Position numbers and translations under genes: made by a program. Source: Rhabdornis inornatus (lineage: Eukaryota; Chordata; Aves; Passeriformes; Rhabdornithidae). From it: DNA of 64,000 nt. The stretch covers positions 894,178-958,177 of the forward strand of contig VWZS01010175.1 in assembly GCA_013397075.1 (NCBI GenBank), read 5' to 3'. Under the pieces are notes generated by a model, which saw only the letters and a program-made list of their open reading frames with translations, had not been told where the DNA came from and searched no databases. This document shows positions 11,501 to 22,767 of the stretch, piece by piece; position 1 is the stretch's first letter; each line of letters starts with the position of its first letter.

Positions 11501-13931
11501 CCAGCATCCCATAGAGCTGCACGATTTGGGAAACAGGAACTTCTAAGAACAGTTTCACCTCAAAATAATAATACATACAAAACAATGTTGAATTGTTTAA
11601 TAGCATGACTCTAGACAACTCCCATCACATTTTCAGGAAAAAAAATCCCACTGTTTTAATGGTAAAAATGAAACTGAATTAAAAAGCAGTAAAAGTCTAT
11701 TTGCCAAGCACAATAAAAATAATTCAATAAATTAGAATAGCTTAATTTGAACACGGCAAAATTTGAAGATTTTTAGCTTGGCAGGCTTGTTGGAAACTCA
11801 TCTAAGTGCTAATTTGTTCTGTATTTTTTTTTGGGCAAAACATCTTTTTTCTGATCTGTTAGTGAATTATTGAGTCTTTGGGGTAAGTATTGGTCACTCA
11901 GGCCTCACAAAAATAACATACATTTTATGTCCAGTACATGTAACAGTCAAGCTGTACACAGACCAGCTTACTACCCACAAATGCATGCAAACTAAAGGTT
12001 TCGTAAACTGAAAGCATCCCTATATTTTTAGAAATTCAAATAATGTTTGTTAATGTAGTAATACATTCAGAAGTATAAACATCTGAAAATGACCTGGTAC
12101 CTGTAAGTGCAAACTCTCTTAAATTGAATGCAGCCACAGATAATCCACCTAATTTCTATTGGATGGGCTGAGTGCAGTTGGTTGTTTAAGGGTTAAGCAT
12201 GAAGCCTTGAGTGAGTTGCAGTTACCTCAGCTCCTTCTGTAGGAGTGGAGAGAAAGGGACAACTCCAGAGTGTGGGTCATCCTGTGATAAAGTGTGCAAC
12301 TGGCATGAATGTGGGGATAAGTAGAAAAGAGAGATAATCTCATTCTGAATATAAGGAGTATTTTAAAAATTTGTCACTGATCTTAAAGCATAGTTTTCAC
12401 CTTCAGAGCTGGACTTCAGACACATGGTGAATTTTGTTGTGACATTTGCAGCATGTCGCATACAAACACATTAAGATATATTTATGCAGTGGCATAGAAA
12501 CTGTGTTAGGTAAGGGTCTTTTTTCTACAGCATTTTGCAAGTGGACCAAGGTTATGACAAAATGCAGATAGGATATATCTTTCTCTCCAGTTTGCTCAGA
12601 GGTAGTTTGATTGGCTTATTGAGTTCTAAATAGCCTTTTTCACTATTATTATTTAATCAAACTTAGTACTAGCAAATATATTCAATAGCAGTTTTACCAT
12701 CTGAGGAGCAGAATCTGATTGCTGATTCCCACAGTAATGTATCCAAGAGATGATGTTATGACAGCCACCATTTTTATTTCATTGATTGAGGACAGTAATG
12801 AGGTCAAAATCATACATCTAAAACTGGTTCATTTAAGTCTCTAATGAGTTGTGTGATATGAAAGCTTTTTCCATGTCTTACAGTATAGACACTGTGCAGT
12901 AGGAAAAATGCAGATAAGCAAAACATCTGAAAGAAGTACATCACTTTTAAAGTCTACGGAAGTAGTTATGTTTGGAATTTTTTAACTGTTCTAGTAAATC
13001 TGTGGTTGATCAAGGACTCGCAGTGCAGTAACATGAGGCTGCAATGCTACGCTGGCTTGCAGCCAGGAACAAAAATTATTTGCCATCGTCACCCACAGAA
13101 GGTAGATGCACTGAGGCATGTGTTTATGGAGTTTGTTGGTGCCCACTGGTTACACTCTGTATGGTCAGGGGTCCACTGTTTGGAAACTTGGGAGATGCTG
13201 ATCAGAAAGAAATGCTGTTTAGATTACAGTCTAATTTAAGATGTGATTAAAGAGGTACAAAATTCTCCTAGGAGGACAACTGAGGGCAGGAGGCTTCCAG
13301 TACCAGAGAACAAAGCCATGAAAAGTAACACTGTGCAGAAGTGTCACATGCATGTTTTTATTCATTTACTTATCTGTGTGCAACCTTGTCTATGAAATAA
13401 ACAGTACTTTAAAAGCCATCTGAAGCCTCCGTCTCTCCGTCAGGCTCTTACATGTGCCATTTTTACTTATTTTTCAAACTTTACTGTAAGATTACAGGCC
13501 CTTACTTGTTTGTATCTGTTAAGAGGCAAGTGTGTTCATCTACCAAATCAACATGTATGTCATTTTTCAGGTACATCACTCAGCTCTTACGGGATTGCAC
13601 TCCCTTGGTGTGCAGTTTCTAATGGGCTGGCATGCCAGTTATTGATACTGAACTGAAATACATAAGCTTTAGTATATTGCAGTAGAACAGCAGATGTGTG
13701 TTACTGTCCTAAGAGCTTGTCTTGAAACAACCCTTCCCTTGGTTTGGTATCTTGCTTCTTGAATTTATGGGGTGTAAAACAGTCTGTGAAATTAATCACA
13801 GCTAAAAGAATTGCAGTTCAGCTGTATTGTGTAAGCTAAAACTTGCATTTATTCATGCAATATAACAGCTACCCAGGAAGTCTAGTCCAACATACTGATG
13901 GGCTCATTCAAGTGTTCCAAATCTCATGAAG
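8501..13931. other. Unique AT-rich sequence, nothing recognised
   Basis: No gene or known repeat was seen. A T12-type run sits at 8817-8828. A good splice-donor-like CAGGTAAGT occurs at about 11270-11278, but the preceding bases do not form a recognisable coding exon. Two overlapping plus frames at 13006-13250 (77 and 68 codons) have no recognisable domain. A long dispersed repeat unknown to me could be hidden here. Confidence 0.45.
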
Positions 13932-14303
13932 AATAAGACCAGAAATTAGTTTTATTTAGTTGATGGTATTTTATCTTAAAAGTAAAAAGATACTGAAAGA
14001 TCATTATCTTTCCAGTCTTAATAGTTATTATAAGAATAATTTTAAAAAATCCCAAAATAAGACCAGAAATTAGTTTTATTTAGTTGATGGTATTTTATCT
14101 TAAAAGTAAAAAGATACTGAAAGATCATTATCTTTCCAGTCTTAATAGTTATTATAAGAATAATTTTAAAAAATCCCAAAATAAGACCAGAAATTAGTTT
14201 TATTTAGTTGATGGTATTTTATCTTAAAAGTAAAAAGATACTGAAAGATCATTATCTTTCCAGTCTTAATAGTTATTATAAGAATAATTTTAAAAAATCC
14301 CAA
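13932..14303. repeat. Three identical 124-bp tandem copies
   Basis: A 124-base unit starting AATAAGACCAGAAATTAG is repeated head to tail at 13932-14055, 14056-14179 and 14180-14303. I compared the copies and saw no difference between them. The last copy runs directly into unique sequence after CCCAA. Each unit holds an imperfect hairpin in which AAGATACTGAAAGAT faces ATCTTTCCAGTCTT. Perfect identity in non-coding DNA implies recent amplification, gene conversion or an assembly artefact. The open frame at 14208-14501 starts inside the array and is not considered real. Confidence 0.95.
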
Positions 14304-15434
14304 ACCAAAGCAAAATCAACCACCAAACCCACAGGCTTGAAATTTCTCGAAGTAGTAACACTGTCAATGTCACATCTGTCCCTATTTGTCTATAAAATTG
14401 TTTCATATGTTTTTAACCACAGTTTTTTATTCTTTATTCTCTTCCCTTCCTGTCACTATTTTTCCCTGTCTTCTAAGGACATCTCAATCTCCTTATCCTA
14501 ACTTTTTTTTTCTATCAGTTCAAGTTGACATTTTTCTTTTTCTCAATAACTCTTTTACGCTTTTTTAAAAAAATGTTTCAGGTAGATATTCTTGACACAT
14601 GTTGTTTTCCTCTCAAATGCCAGTAGAAGTGTGGACAACAAATTAAAACCCATTTAAATTCATGTTGATAAATGAAGGTCAACAACTGTTTCTCTCACCT
14701 ATTTTCTTTGGATGATAGACTGTAATGCAGAATATATTAACTGTTTCAGCACTGGGTTTCAAAACAATTGCATTATGTTCCCATCCTGAAACTTGCTTTT
14801 TGCATTTAAAAAAAAATCCCACTGAATCAATGCCATGTTGACTGTATTTAAATCTTTGAAGAGGTCTTCTGAAAGGGGAGAGGAGTCTTGCAGTGACAGA
14901 CTGTCTTGCAGTGTAGAGCCAGGCTGTCACTGCTGTTTGTGTTATACATGCCTCAGTGATTTTTGTGGGACACAAGGCAGAAATCTGGAAAGATTTCTGT
15001 CTTTAGGCTGCATACCAGCCATGATTACAGGACCATTCTGTTTATTTCAGCCTCTTCCAGTGCTTTCTGTGTCCAAGTTACCAGCCTGACCTGCCACAGA
15101 GGCTGAGCAGAAGTCATCCCCTCTCCTCAGCACAGCCTAGATACAGGGCAAAAGAAAAAGAAGCAGCCAGTACCATTGAGACAGAAAGCTGCAAGACCAG
15201 AAAAAGCCTTGCATTTTTGTGGTGACATGCTTTCCCCATCGCCAATTTTTCTTTTTGAAAGCTCGTTAATATTTTAAGTTCATTTGCATCTTTATCCTTA
15301 GCTCTCCACGCCTGGAAGAGGAGAGGGAAAATTATGACCATTTTGAGCCAAGCTCTCTCCAGGCCTGAGGAGAGGTCCAGGATGACTATGGATGAAGATA
15401 GATGTGTTGGGTATGGATGTAGATAGCCTGAATG
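14304..15434. other. Unique sequence, no gene seen
   Basis: Open frames of 60-98 codons overlap on both strands (14679-14975 minus, 14835-15089 plus, 15114-15341 minus) and show no domain or codon pattern I recognise. The T-rich part near 14400-14570 is low complexity. Confidence 0.5.
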
Positions 15435-15595
15435 TTCCCAGGTATGGGGGATCCACCACTTCTTCTGGGTAACCTCTTTGAGTCTTCACCACCTCATCAT
15501 CAGATTGTTTTTTTTTTTCTATCTAGTCTGAATCAACTCTCTTTTAATATTAATTTAAAACCTTTGTTCCTTGTTGTATTGTTACAGGTCCTACT
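15435..15595 (-). mobile_element. CR1 LINE fragment (minus strand)
   Basis: Read on the minus strand this is the CR1 3' region upstream of the terminal block. On the plus strand it shows GGGGGATCCACCACTTCTTC, then TGGGTAACCTCTTTGAGTCT, then a TCTATCTAGTCTGAATC block and a CCTTTGTTCCTTGTTGTATT block. These match the usual reverse-complement CR1 order: GGCATCCACAGCTTCTCTGG, GGCAACCTGTTCCAGTG, TAATCTAAATCTACCCTC, then CCCCTTGTCCTATCACTAC. It carries a T-run insertion at about 15506-15517. Both ends are truncated. Confidence 0.85.
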
Positions 15596-17356
15596 AGTGT
15601 CCTGATTAACCACAGTGGCTCTGAACGAGGGCACATTCAGGCACTGAGGGACTTCTTGGAGCATCTAGTTGTCAAATCCATTTCCACAGTGTGTGTCAGG
15701 AGAGAAATCTTCCAGAAGAGTTTGTGTTCTGTTCAGAGGCAGTAGTTTTTTTTCCTAGGAACCACAAAAAGCAGCTTTGTTGACACATTTTAGTTTGCTG
15801 CTGCTCCAGAGTGTGAAGTGACAAGTTATCTGATGAGACTGGAGAAGAAATTCCTAAAGCTATTGCATAGAAAATCTTTCCTGCCTTTTCTGATCTGATT
15901 TCAGTCTGGAGTGGAATATCTGAAAAATTGTTGCATACTTAAACAATAGACCTCCACCAAGTATTAGTTCAAAGAATTTTGTTGAAAATTTATTGCCAAA
16001 ATTTCAAATTCCTGAAAATAAGGAATACCATAGAAAATTTCGAGCCATACAGAGGCTGAAACTTTCCATCTGCATTAAATAGCTCCATGAATTTGCTTTT
16101 AGCAGTGTCTCTAGAAATAATGAGAAATAGCACAGAAGATCAATGACAGTGCCATTATCATAGTACTGATTATAATTGGATATGCACTAGAATAGCTTCA
16201 CATTTTGATAAGATGTTCAGATTAGGACTATTATAGGTTTAGAGTTTTTGAATTTTAAAAAAGTTTACCACGGTAGTTAGTTGCTTTCTGTGACATATTT
16301 GTCATAGGTTTACCAAGATTTAACAGAGAAGTGAAACAAAGAAATGTTCTTCCTTTATGCAGACTGCTGTTATTTCATTTTCCATTTATATACTTATAAA
16401 AGTGTCAGAGCAGTACACCAATAAAAAACCCTTTTGTATCTTACATGTTAAAGACATTTGTAAAATTACCGCATGCCAAATCACTCTTCGTAACAATATC
16501 TACCAGTTGCAACAAGATTATTACAAGGCTTCTGTTAATGATTAGTCCACTTTGCAGCTCCTTTGAACTTGCTTTTAACATGTGGGTAGGCACATATAAA
16601 TTGGTATTAGTAAAATCTTTCTTGGTTTCTAATTGCTGGAGAAAGACAAAGTAAGAGAGATGGGTGGCTCTAATATTGCACAGTTTGTATTTGATAGTCG
16701 CATGTCCTCCAGCACTGATCTGGGACATAATTTTTTAATGTATTCAGCATAATACAGGGTAGATTTTTTTTTAATAAACATGGAAATGCTTTTCTCAGAT
16801 GTTTCCTCGCAGAATTTTAATTTAGTTGTTAGTAATTCCCTGAATCCTTTAGAAACCAGTATTTTTTAGCTACCATTAATCTGTACCACTGTCTTCAAAC
16901 TTCTGTTTTCCAAGGGGAGTTCATAAACCCAGCAGAAAGTTTTAAAAGACTTATTGGAAAACTAGTACTAAACAATACAATAATTTCTACCTATCTCCAT
17001 CAAAGTGATACTTCATATGAGAAAGTAAAATAAACTGGTAATTCTTTAGTGAGAATACACTATTTTTCTCATGCAAACCCACTTTTAAATGGAAATACAG
17101 TCTTTCAAAGCATTTTTGTTAATATTTTGTTGCTTTTCACAGAAATACAGGGAATGCATGAGGGACAAAGAGAATTTTAGACATTTAGACATAGAATTTG
17201 TTAAAATGCTGTATTACTAGGTCTTACCTCCTGAAAAAGCATGGCCAGTACCTACCACAGTAGAAAGATTTTGCAGTCCCTTCTGTAAATATATTTCCAA
17301 AATAATGAGCACATTTTGCCCACTTACATTTTGCTTATCCTTCATGCTTACCCCAT
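15596..17356. other. Unique AT-rich sequence, no gene seen
   Basis: The opposed frames at 16357-16545 and 16441-16728 are short and featureless. No repeat was recognised. Confidence 0.5.
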
Positions 17357-17376
17357 TGTCATGGTTTAGGAATGAC

Positions 17377-17533
17377 ACTCCAAGACACAACCTGCTCTTG
17401 CTCCTCTCTCACCTTTGTGTGTGAGACAAAAAGCAGGGATTATGGGTTGAGAAATTGCTTTTATCTCAACCCATAATCCCTGCTTTTTGTCTCACACACA
17501 AAGGTGAGAGAGGAGCAGGTTGTGTCTTGGAGT
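17377..17533. repeat. Large near-perfect inverted repeat (about 70-bp arms)
   Basis: The left arm 17377-17452 is the reverse complement of the right arm 17464-17533, with an 11-base loop (AATTGCTTTTA). The only difference I find is six extra bases (TTGCTC) in the left arm near 17397, which look like a local duplication of GCTC. The loop and right arm, read backwards, continue the LTR past GGGTTGAGA into TAAAAGCAATTT. The right arm is therefore a flipped copy of the LTR start, not an unrelated sequence. A DNA or RNA copy of this region would form a long hairpin. Confidence 0.95.
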
Positions 17534-17540
17534 AATATTA

Positions 17541-17578
17541 TTCCTATTACTCCTCCTGAAAAGGAGCAGTAATAGGAA
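17541..17578. repeat. Second hairpin, 17-bp arms
   Basis: TTCCTATTACTCCTCCT (17541-17557) faces AGGAGCAGTAATAGGAA (17562-17578) with one mismatch and a four-base spacer. The flanking bases (TAATATTA on the left, CGATATTA on the right) partly extend the pairing. It directly abuts the larger fold-back and was probably made by the same type of event. Confidence 0.9.
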
Positions 17579-17833
17579 CGATATTATAACAAAAGTATAC
17601 AAGGAGAGGGTGATTTACATGCAAAAAATGCTCACCAAGCCCAGGACAATGAAAAATGGTGGTGGACAGGCCCTACATGATCGATTGCAAGCCATGCAAC
17701 TTCTTCTTGGGAGTGGGAGAGTCCCTTTCTCGTGCCCGTGGCACAAGATGCTGTTAGATAACACAGTGACTTGGCCCTGCCCACAGGGCTCCAGGCTCCA
17801 CCCCATCACACCCCCTTACCCTGGGCTGAAATG

Positions 17834-20042
17834 AAGACGTCCATTCAACTCATGTGGCTATCAGGCAAAAGTATTCCAAACGGGCTGCATTATGAAGAGT
17901 ACAGACTCTTCGATTTGATTTCTGGTCCAGGTACTCCTAAGGTACACCTAGCTTTTGTTCGGCTGCTTACTTTTTCTTCTTTTCTTCCTTTTGCTTCATG
18001 ATCATGTTGCCATTTCCTGATCTTCTGGGATGGATTTAATAATAAGTCACCTAAAAGGTGAGCATCCTCTCTAGAACAGTAGTTGAAGTGGAGAGTAAAA
18101 GATGGACATCTAGCATGTGTGATTCATCCCACCTCAGATTTCAGTTTTAGTTCAGTATGAATCATGAGCTAAAGATACTCTCCACTAAATGCAGAGAAAT
18201 CCTTCATGACTGGCTGAGGCTAGACATCTTTTAGATGTCTGAACTGGATCAGTTATATGTAATGGTCTGTGATCACTTGAACACAAAGACTTTTTCTTGC
18301 TTCTCTTGGCCACAAAGAGAGCTCTCTTGTGCAAGGCAATAAATATATTTGTTTAAAGTATTCTGCCAAGCAAAAAAGTTACGCATGAGCCAGAGCATCA
18401 TTGCCTTTATTCTTGCATCTCTATTCCCTCTTCACAAGGCCATGCAGCACCAGCAATGCTGGAATTAAGTGTGAGTCTACTGAAAACATGATTACTGTCA
18501 GATTTTGAAATAGCACACCACTCTTCTAATAAAATAATTTTTTCTGTATATAGAGTTTCCCTCCAAGATTAGTTTTGGGATTATGTGGTGGATTTAACCT
18601 AACATGACAGCCTGCAAAGGGATACATGGGAAGAAAGAATACTGCTATCATTCTGAATAACTGAATTTAATACAAAGAATCTGCATCTAGAACTATCTGA
18701 TGGTTTTCACAGTTTTCAAAATTTTCAGTCTTAATGATGCTTCATGTTGCAAAAACATTCATGAGTTTTCCCTAAAGCTTTATATATTATTACCAACCTA
18801 AAATATACTCTTTTAACTTAAATAATTGTTAGACCGTGTAAAACAAAGTTTTAACATTGGCAAATATTGAATAAGTTACTGATTTTTTTTTTAACTCTTG
18901 GAGAGCTTGTCTTTATTGTCTTTATGAGCCTGGCAGCTTGTTTAAACACTGCCAGATGATTGACTAACGTCCCAATTAAAATCAGCACTTGATAGTTAAA
19001 TGCTGATAGTAAATTGATCACCAGTTATGATGTGAAACAACCTTTCAGGTTCTATACATAGAACAGTCTTCTTTGCACTTGATAGTGACATTATACAGTA
19101 TTGCTGTTTTAGGATTTGCTATATTAGAAGCAAGAATTTTTGTCTCAATATTCAAGCATTTATTAGATATAGGAATAATTTCCTGTAGAAATATAATATT
19201 GCAGATAAAAATTGTAGGTACTTTAGGATTTGAATAGAGAATATAATTCTTTTGCGCAATATTATGTCTAGGTTATCTAAAAGTTGTACACATACAAATG
19301 AGTACATCTTAAATATCAGTTAGCCTTAGAGAAGCTAATGATAAGGTAACTTTAGAAACCAGGACTTACAAGAATAAACTTATTTCTTACATAGCGACCA
19401 AAAATAAGTCCTATCTATCTTGCAGTAAAAAGAAATAATCATCTGCTGTTGTTTTCCTTTAATCTGGAAAATTCCCACATTAAGATAGTCTGTGATCTAT
19501 ACTATTCTAATTTTCCACTAGTTTGCAAATACTTGAAGACAAGCACATAGTTAAAAAGTCTGTAGCTATGTTTCTTGAATCTTTTGTGCCCAGATGACGG
19601 CAGGGAATCAAGACACCAAAGCTTTGTGACTCTTCTCTGTCAAGAAAGCTGTGAGAAATCATGATGTCTCTGTAACCATAGTCATCTGCACTTGTGAAGT
19701 AAAATATACAACCTTAGACTGGGGGCACTCAACCTTTCTAATTAGGCAGACAATGCTTGTTTTAGGGCTCTAGTGACTTCTGTCAAGAAGCACCCATTAG
19801 GTGAACAACAGTAGAAACTAAGACAGAAGAAGGCTAAAGAGCTGGAGATGTTCTGATGGCTATAGAATATGGTAAATTTTTCATTATTCAGGTGTTTGCT
19901 TAAACACCTTTCGGGTAAGTGGTTTCAGTTTTAGCTTTTAAGTTTGACACCTGAGTAAAGTATTTTTTTCTGACTTTCCATCACTTCGAAGGTGCCAGCA
20001 TCTGCTGCCAGGCATTTTTCTATGGTGTCTTGTGCTGTTCAC
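17834..20042. other. Unique AT-rich sequence
   Basis: No gene was recognised. The section 18900-19040 is rich in homeodomain-like AT motifs and paired short repeats and is discussed as a possible conserved non-coding element. A small hairpin, AGACATCT/AGATGTCT, occurs near 18222-18240. Confidence 0.5.
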
Positions 20043-20120
20043 TCATAGAATATCCTGAGTTGGAAGGGACCCACAAGAATCATCAAAGTCCAACTCCTGG
20101 CCTTGCACAAGACCACCCAC
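20043..20120 (-). mobile_element. CR1 LINE 3' tail fragment (minus strand)
   Basis: TCATAGAATATCCTGAGTTG followed by GAAGGGACCCACAAGAATCA and TCCAACTCCTGGCCTTGCAC is the reverse complement of a CR1-type 3' terminus, where GAGTTGGAAGGGACCCACAA is a well-known variant. Only about 80 bases remain. Confidence 0.85.
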
Positions 20121-20930
20121 AAATAAACAGTGAAAACACTCATGCAAACCTTAGTCTTTTTATTATATGTTAAATGTGTTGGCATGAGATATAGTGTGAG
20201 CATTTTGAGGCCAATGGGAACTCTACCCTCTGGGCTTTCCTGGCAGTGCTGATCTCATGGTTATAATTTCTTCTCTACTATTGTTATAGGGTCATCTGGA
20301 ATAAAGGCAATGTGAGCATTGCTGTCGTGATTGTAAGGAGAGCAATGTACACTGTGTACAAATACTCTGTTCCCAGTCATCAGTCATCAGCTTGTCTTTC
20401 GTAGTGCTGGGGAGTATTGTTTTGGTCGGTGGATAATTGGTATTCATAGGAGGTGATCAAAAACTGTTCTGCAGTTTCTGTATGAGAAATTATTTTTTTA
20501 AGTTTTACACAAGTTTAAATTTTTTCTGTTGTAACTGACCTTTGCTATGTACAATTAAAAAGCTGTGCCTGTACCAGGGTATATTGTTTAAAATTTATTT
20601 TGAAAGTCCAAATTCCTTTTATGCTTAGAAAAGAGAACTGGTATGTTGTATGTACTAGTTATCTTTTCTATTTTTATAATTTTCATTTTAGATCATGTCC
20701 ATAACATATATTATTCCATATTGCTATTTCATGGAAATATGAGAGTACTTTTACTTGGATTAGTCAGCTACTCAGTCATCACTCATAATTACGCACAGTA
20801 AAATAACTTCATGCATTTGCCTCTGCTTTTTTTTTTTTTTAATTCATTTGAGCCCTAGGATGAAGCTGGAGCCTCCGTTAAAATATGCTGCATGTCTTTT
20901 TAGGAAGAAGAATATTTAAGTTCTGTTTAG

Positions 20931-20995
20931 GTTTTTTGTTTTGTTTTGTTTTGTTTTTTGTTTTTTGTTTTGTTTTTTGTTTTGTTTTTTTTTTA
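20931..20995. repeat. (GTTTT)n low-complexity tract
   Basis: Runs of TTTTG and TTTTTG units end in a T10 stretch at about 20986-20995. This is a degenerate pentanucleotide microsatellite. Confidence 0.85.
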
Positions 20996-21516
20996 AGAGA
21001 AAAAAGTGTAAATATAGCCATGCAGATAGAACCACATTTTTTTTTCCTTAAAAAAGCTGAAGTGGTACATATTTTGGGTAATCCAGAGTGTCTGTCCAAA
21101 TGACTGAGAGTATTCTCAAGAGACCTGTTGGAAACAGTGTGAAAACCTAACAAAGATGAATACTGTATTGATACAGAAAAGTATAGAAACAACCCTATGA
21201 GGGAAGGCTCTGGACACTGACATTGGTGAAACTGCAGAGTGCTTGTTTGTGCTTTGCTCCAAGTTGATGAGCAGGCTAATTACTGGTAAGTGTGATATGA
21301 GACTGAGAGATGTGGAGAAATATAAAATAATAGAGATCATTCAGCAGTACTTTTGTGGAAGTACATTACATCACTCTAAAATCTTCTGAAAGCAGTAAAG
21401 GAGCACGCAGACAATTTTTTGCGTTATTAGTAATGAACAAAGAGGAGTGTTGTATCACCTGCAGGCAGGCCCATGGACCTCACTACAAGATCTTCCAGAG
21501 CAAAGTAAGTGAGTGG

Positions 21517-21546
21517 TGTAAATTAAGCACATGTGCTTAATTTACA
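21517..21546. repeat. Perfect 30-bp palindrome
   Basis: TGTAAATTAAGCACA is followed immediately by its exact reverse complement with no spacer. The symmetry stops on both sides at 21516/21547. See the hunt section. Confidence 0.95.
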
Positions 21547-22149
21547 GATGCGCTTTAAAAAAAGCAGATATGTCTTTCACTACCCTGGGCAGAGATAAAT
21601 TGTTACAGGACTGTCATTGTATTGAGGTTTACATCAGCAATTCCATCAGAGAGGAATGCAGGAGTAGAATACAAATAGTTTAGCTGTCTTCATGAAAAAA
21701 GTATTTGGAAATAGGTTTTGTTTCAATTTTTGCACTTACTTCTAGTAATGCAATTGCCATAATTTGGGATGATAAAATACGTGTAAAAGTTGGTGTAGAT
21801 AAGAGTACAAGGAGTGTTCTCTTCTGTCTTCATAGGGTAGTTTACTGGCCATCTATGGTTTTGGATTAAAGTGAGGTTCAAATATAGCAGGCATTTTTGG
21901 TCATATAGTCAAAAAAAATGGCTTTGGCGTAGCTGAAGAAGAGATGGATGAGGGAGGTCACAGGTCCTGTAGTACAGAGGTCTATATGTGGAGCTCTTCT
22001 ACCCTTCTTGTACTTGCATATGGGTGTCATGGAGAATGTTGCTGAGATGCCTTCTTCAATTCATGGCAGAGAAGCTTTTCAAAACAAATCCTGGCAAACC
22101 TGAGGCCACAAATATTGTGTTTCTCAATGTTACGCCCTATGTTATTGTC

Positions 22150-22221
22150 AAAGGTTGGACCTGAAGATCTAGGAGAGCTTTCCCAACCTTAATAATTCTA
22201 TAATTATATGATTCTGTGATT
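22150..22221 (+). mobile_element. CR1 LINE 3' terminus
   Basis: AAGGTTGGACCTGAAGATCT, a CTTTCCCAACCTTAATAATT block and the octamer-like tail ATTCTATAATTATATGATTC form the last 70 bases of a plus-strand CR1. It ends at the border of the following LTR segment. Confidence 0.88.
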
Positions 22222-22224
22222 AGG

Positions 22225-22767
22225 TCTGTGGTGGCTTAAAAAAACAAATGGTAATTAAACTCCAAATAAGCCAATCCCCTTCCCCTCTCTCTGGTGAGAG
22301 AGGGACAAAGGGAGACACTATGGATTGAGATAAACATTTACTGAAAATAAACAGCAATGGGATGAGAAACACACAGTATCAGCAACAATATTAATAACAA
22401 AAGCATACAAAAGAGAAGGTGCTTTACACAAAAAAGGTGTTTTCCACCTCGACTTAGTTCTGTGTGACCACCAAGACAAAGACAAGGTGGTGGATACTCT
22501 TCATGGCTCATGTTCCCTGTCCCTGAGCCTGAGACAATGAAAAACAATTATGAACAAACCTCCTAAAAGCCAATATGTCCGTGCTGCACCACCCACTCCT
22601 GGACTACTGGGCTCGGCTGTGGTTGGCAGTATTTGTCTTGGCTCCTCTCCACTCACCGTGGGCTTGGGCTTGTCTCCACTGCTCTCTGTTCCCCACGGCT
22701 GTTTCCCACACTGATACCCCACTGCTCCCCTGGCCTCAGCTGGGTTTGCCATTTAGAGCTGTGTTTG
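22225..22767 (+). mobile_element. ERV LTR segment A
   Basis: This shares ordered landmarks with the LTR remnant at 17357-17830: an ATGGATTGAGATAAA block near 22320, AATATTAATAACAAAAGC near 22388, a GAGAAGGTGCTTTAC block and a run of CC-rich sequence. It is the unrearranged form of that family. It starts right after a CR1 tail and stops where segment B begins. No clean TG...CA pair or target duplication was found, so it is probably truncated. Several 60-80 codon frames on both strands fall inside it and are not genes. Confidence 0.65.

Larger units (their letters stand above)
17357..17830 (+). mobile_element. ERV LTR remnant with fold-back rearrangement
   Basis: The segment opens TGTCATGGTTTAGGAATGAC, an opening I associate with passerine ERV LTRs. 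It contains GGGATTATGGGTTGAGA and, after a rearranged stretch, ATATTATAACAAAAGTATAC and a GGAGAGGGTG...TTTAC block. The segment at 22225-22767 has the same landmarks in the same order (ATGGATTGAGATAAA, then AATATTAATAACAAAAGC, then AGAGAAGGTGCTTTAC), so the two belong to one family. In this copy the part between those landmarks is replaced by an inverted copy of the LTR's own 5' end (see 17377-17585). The 3' limit near 17830 is approximate and no target duplication is visible. Confidence 0.7.
20121..22149. other. Unique sequence with T-rich tracts
   Basis: No gene was recognised. T runs occur at 20827-20840, and a (GTTTT)n-like tract at about 20931-20995 generates artefactual Phe- or Lys-rich frames on the two strands. 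A perfect palindrome lies at 21517-21546. Confidence 0.55.

Noticed and set aside
13932..14303. CRISPR-like array
   Set aside because: The three units are directly adjacent 124-bp copies with no spacers, in a vertebrate-type sequence.
14208..14501. A 97-codon frame starting in the 124-bp repeats
   Set aside because: The start lies in an AT-rich tandem repeat and the rest is T-rich low complexity.
20878..21192. A 104-codon minus frame with a Lys/Thr/Gln-rich repeat
   Set aside because: It is a translation of the reversed (GTTTT)n tract.
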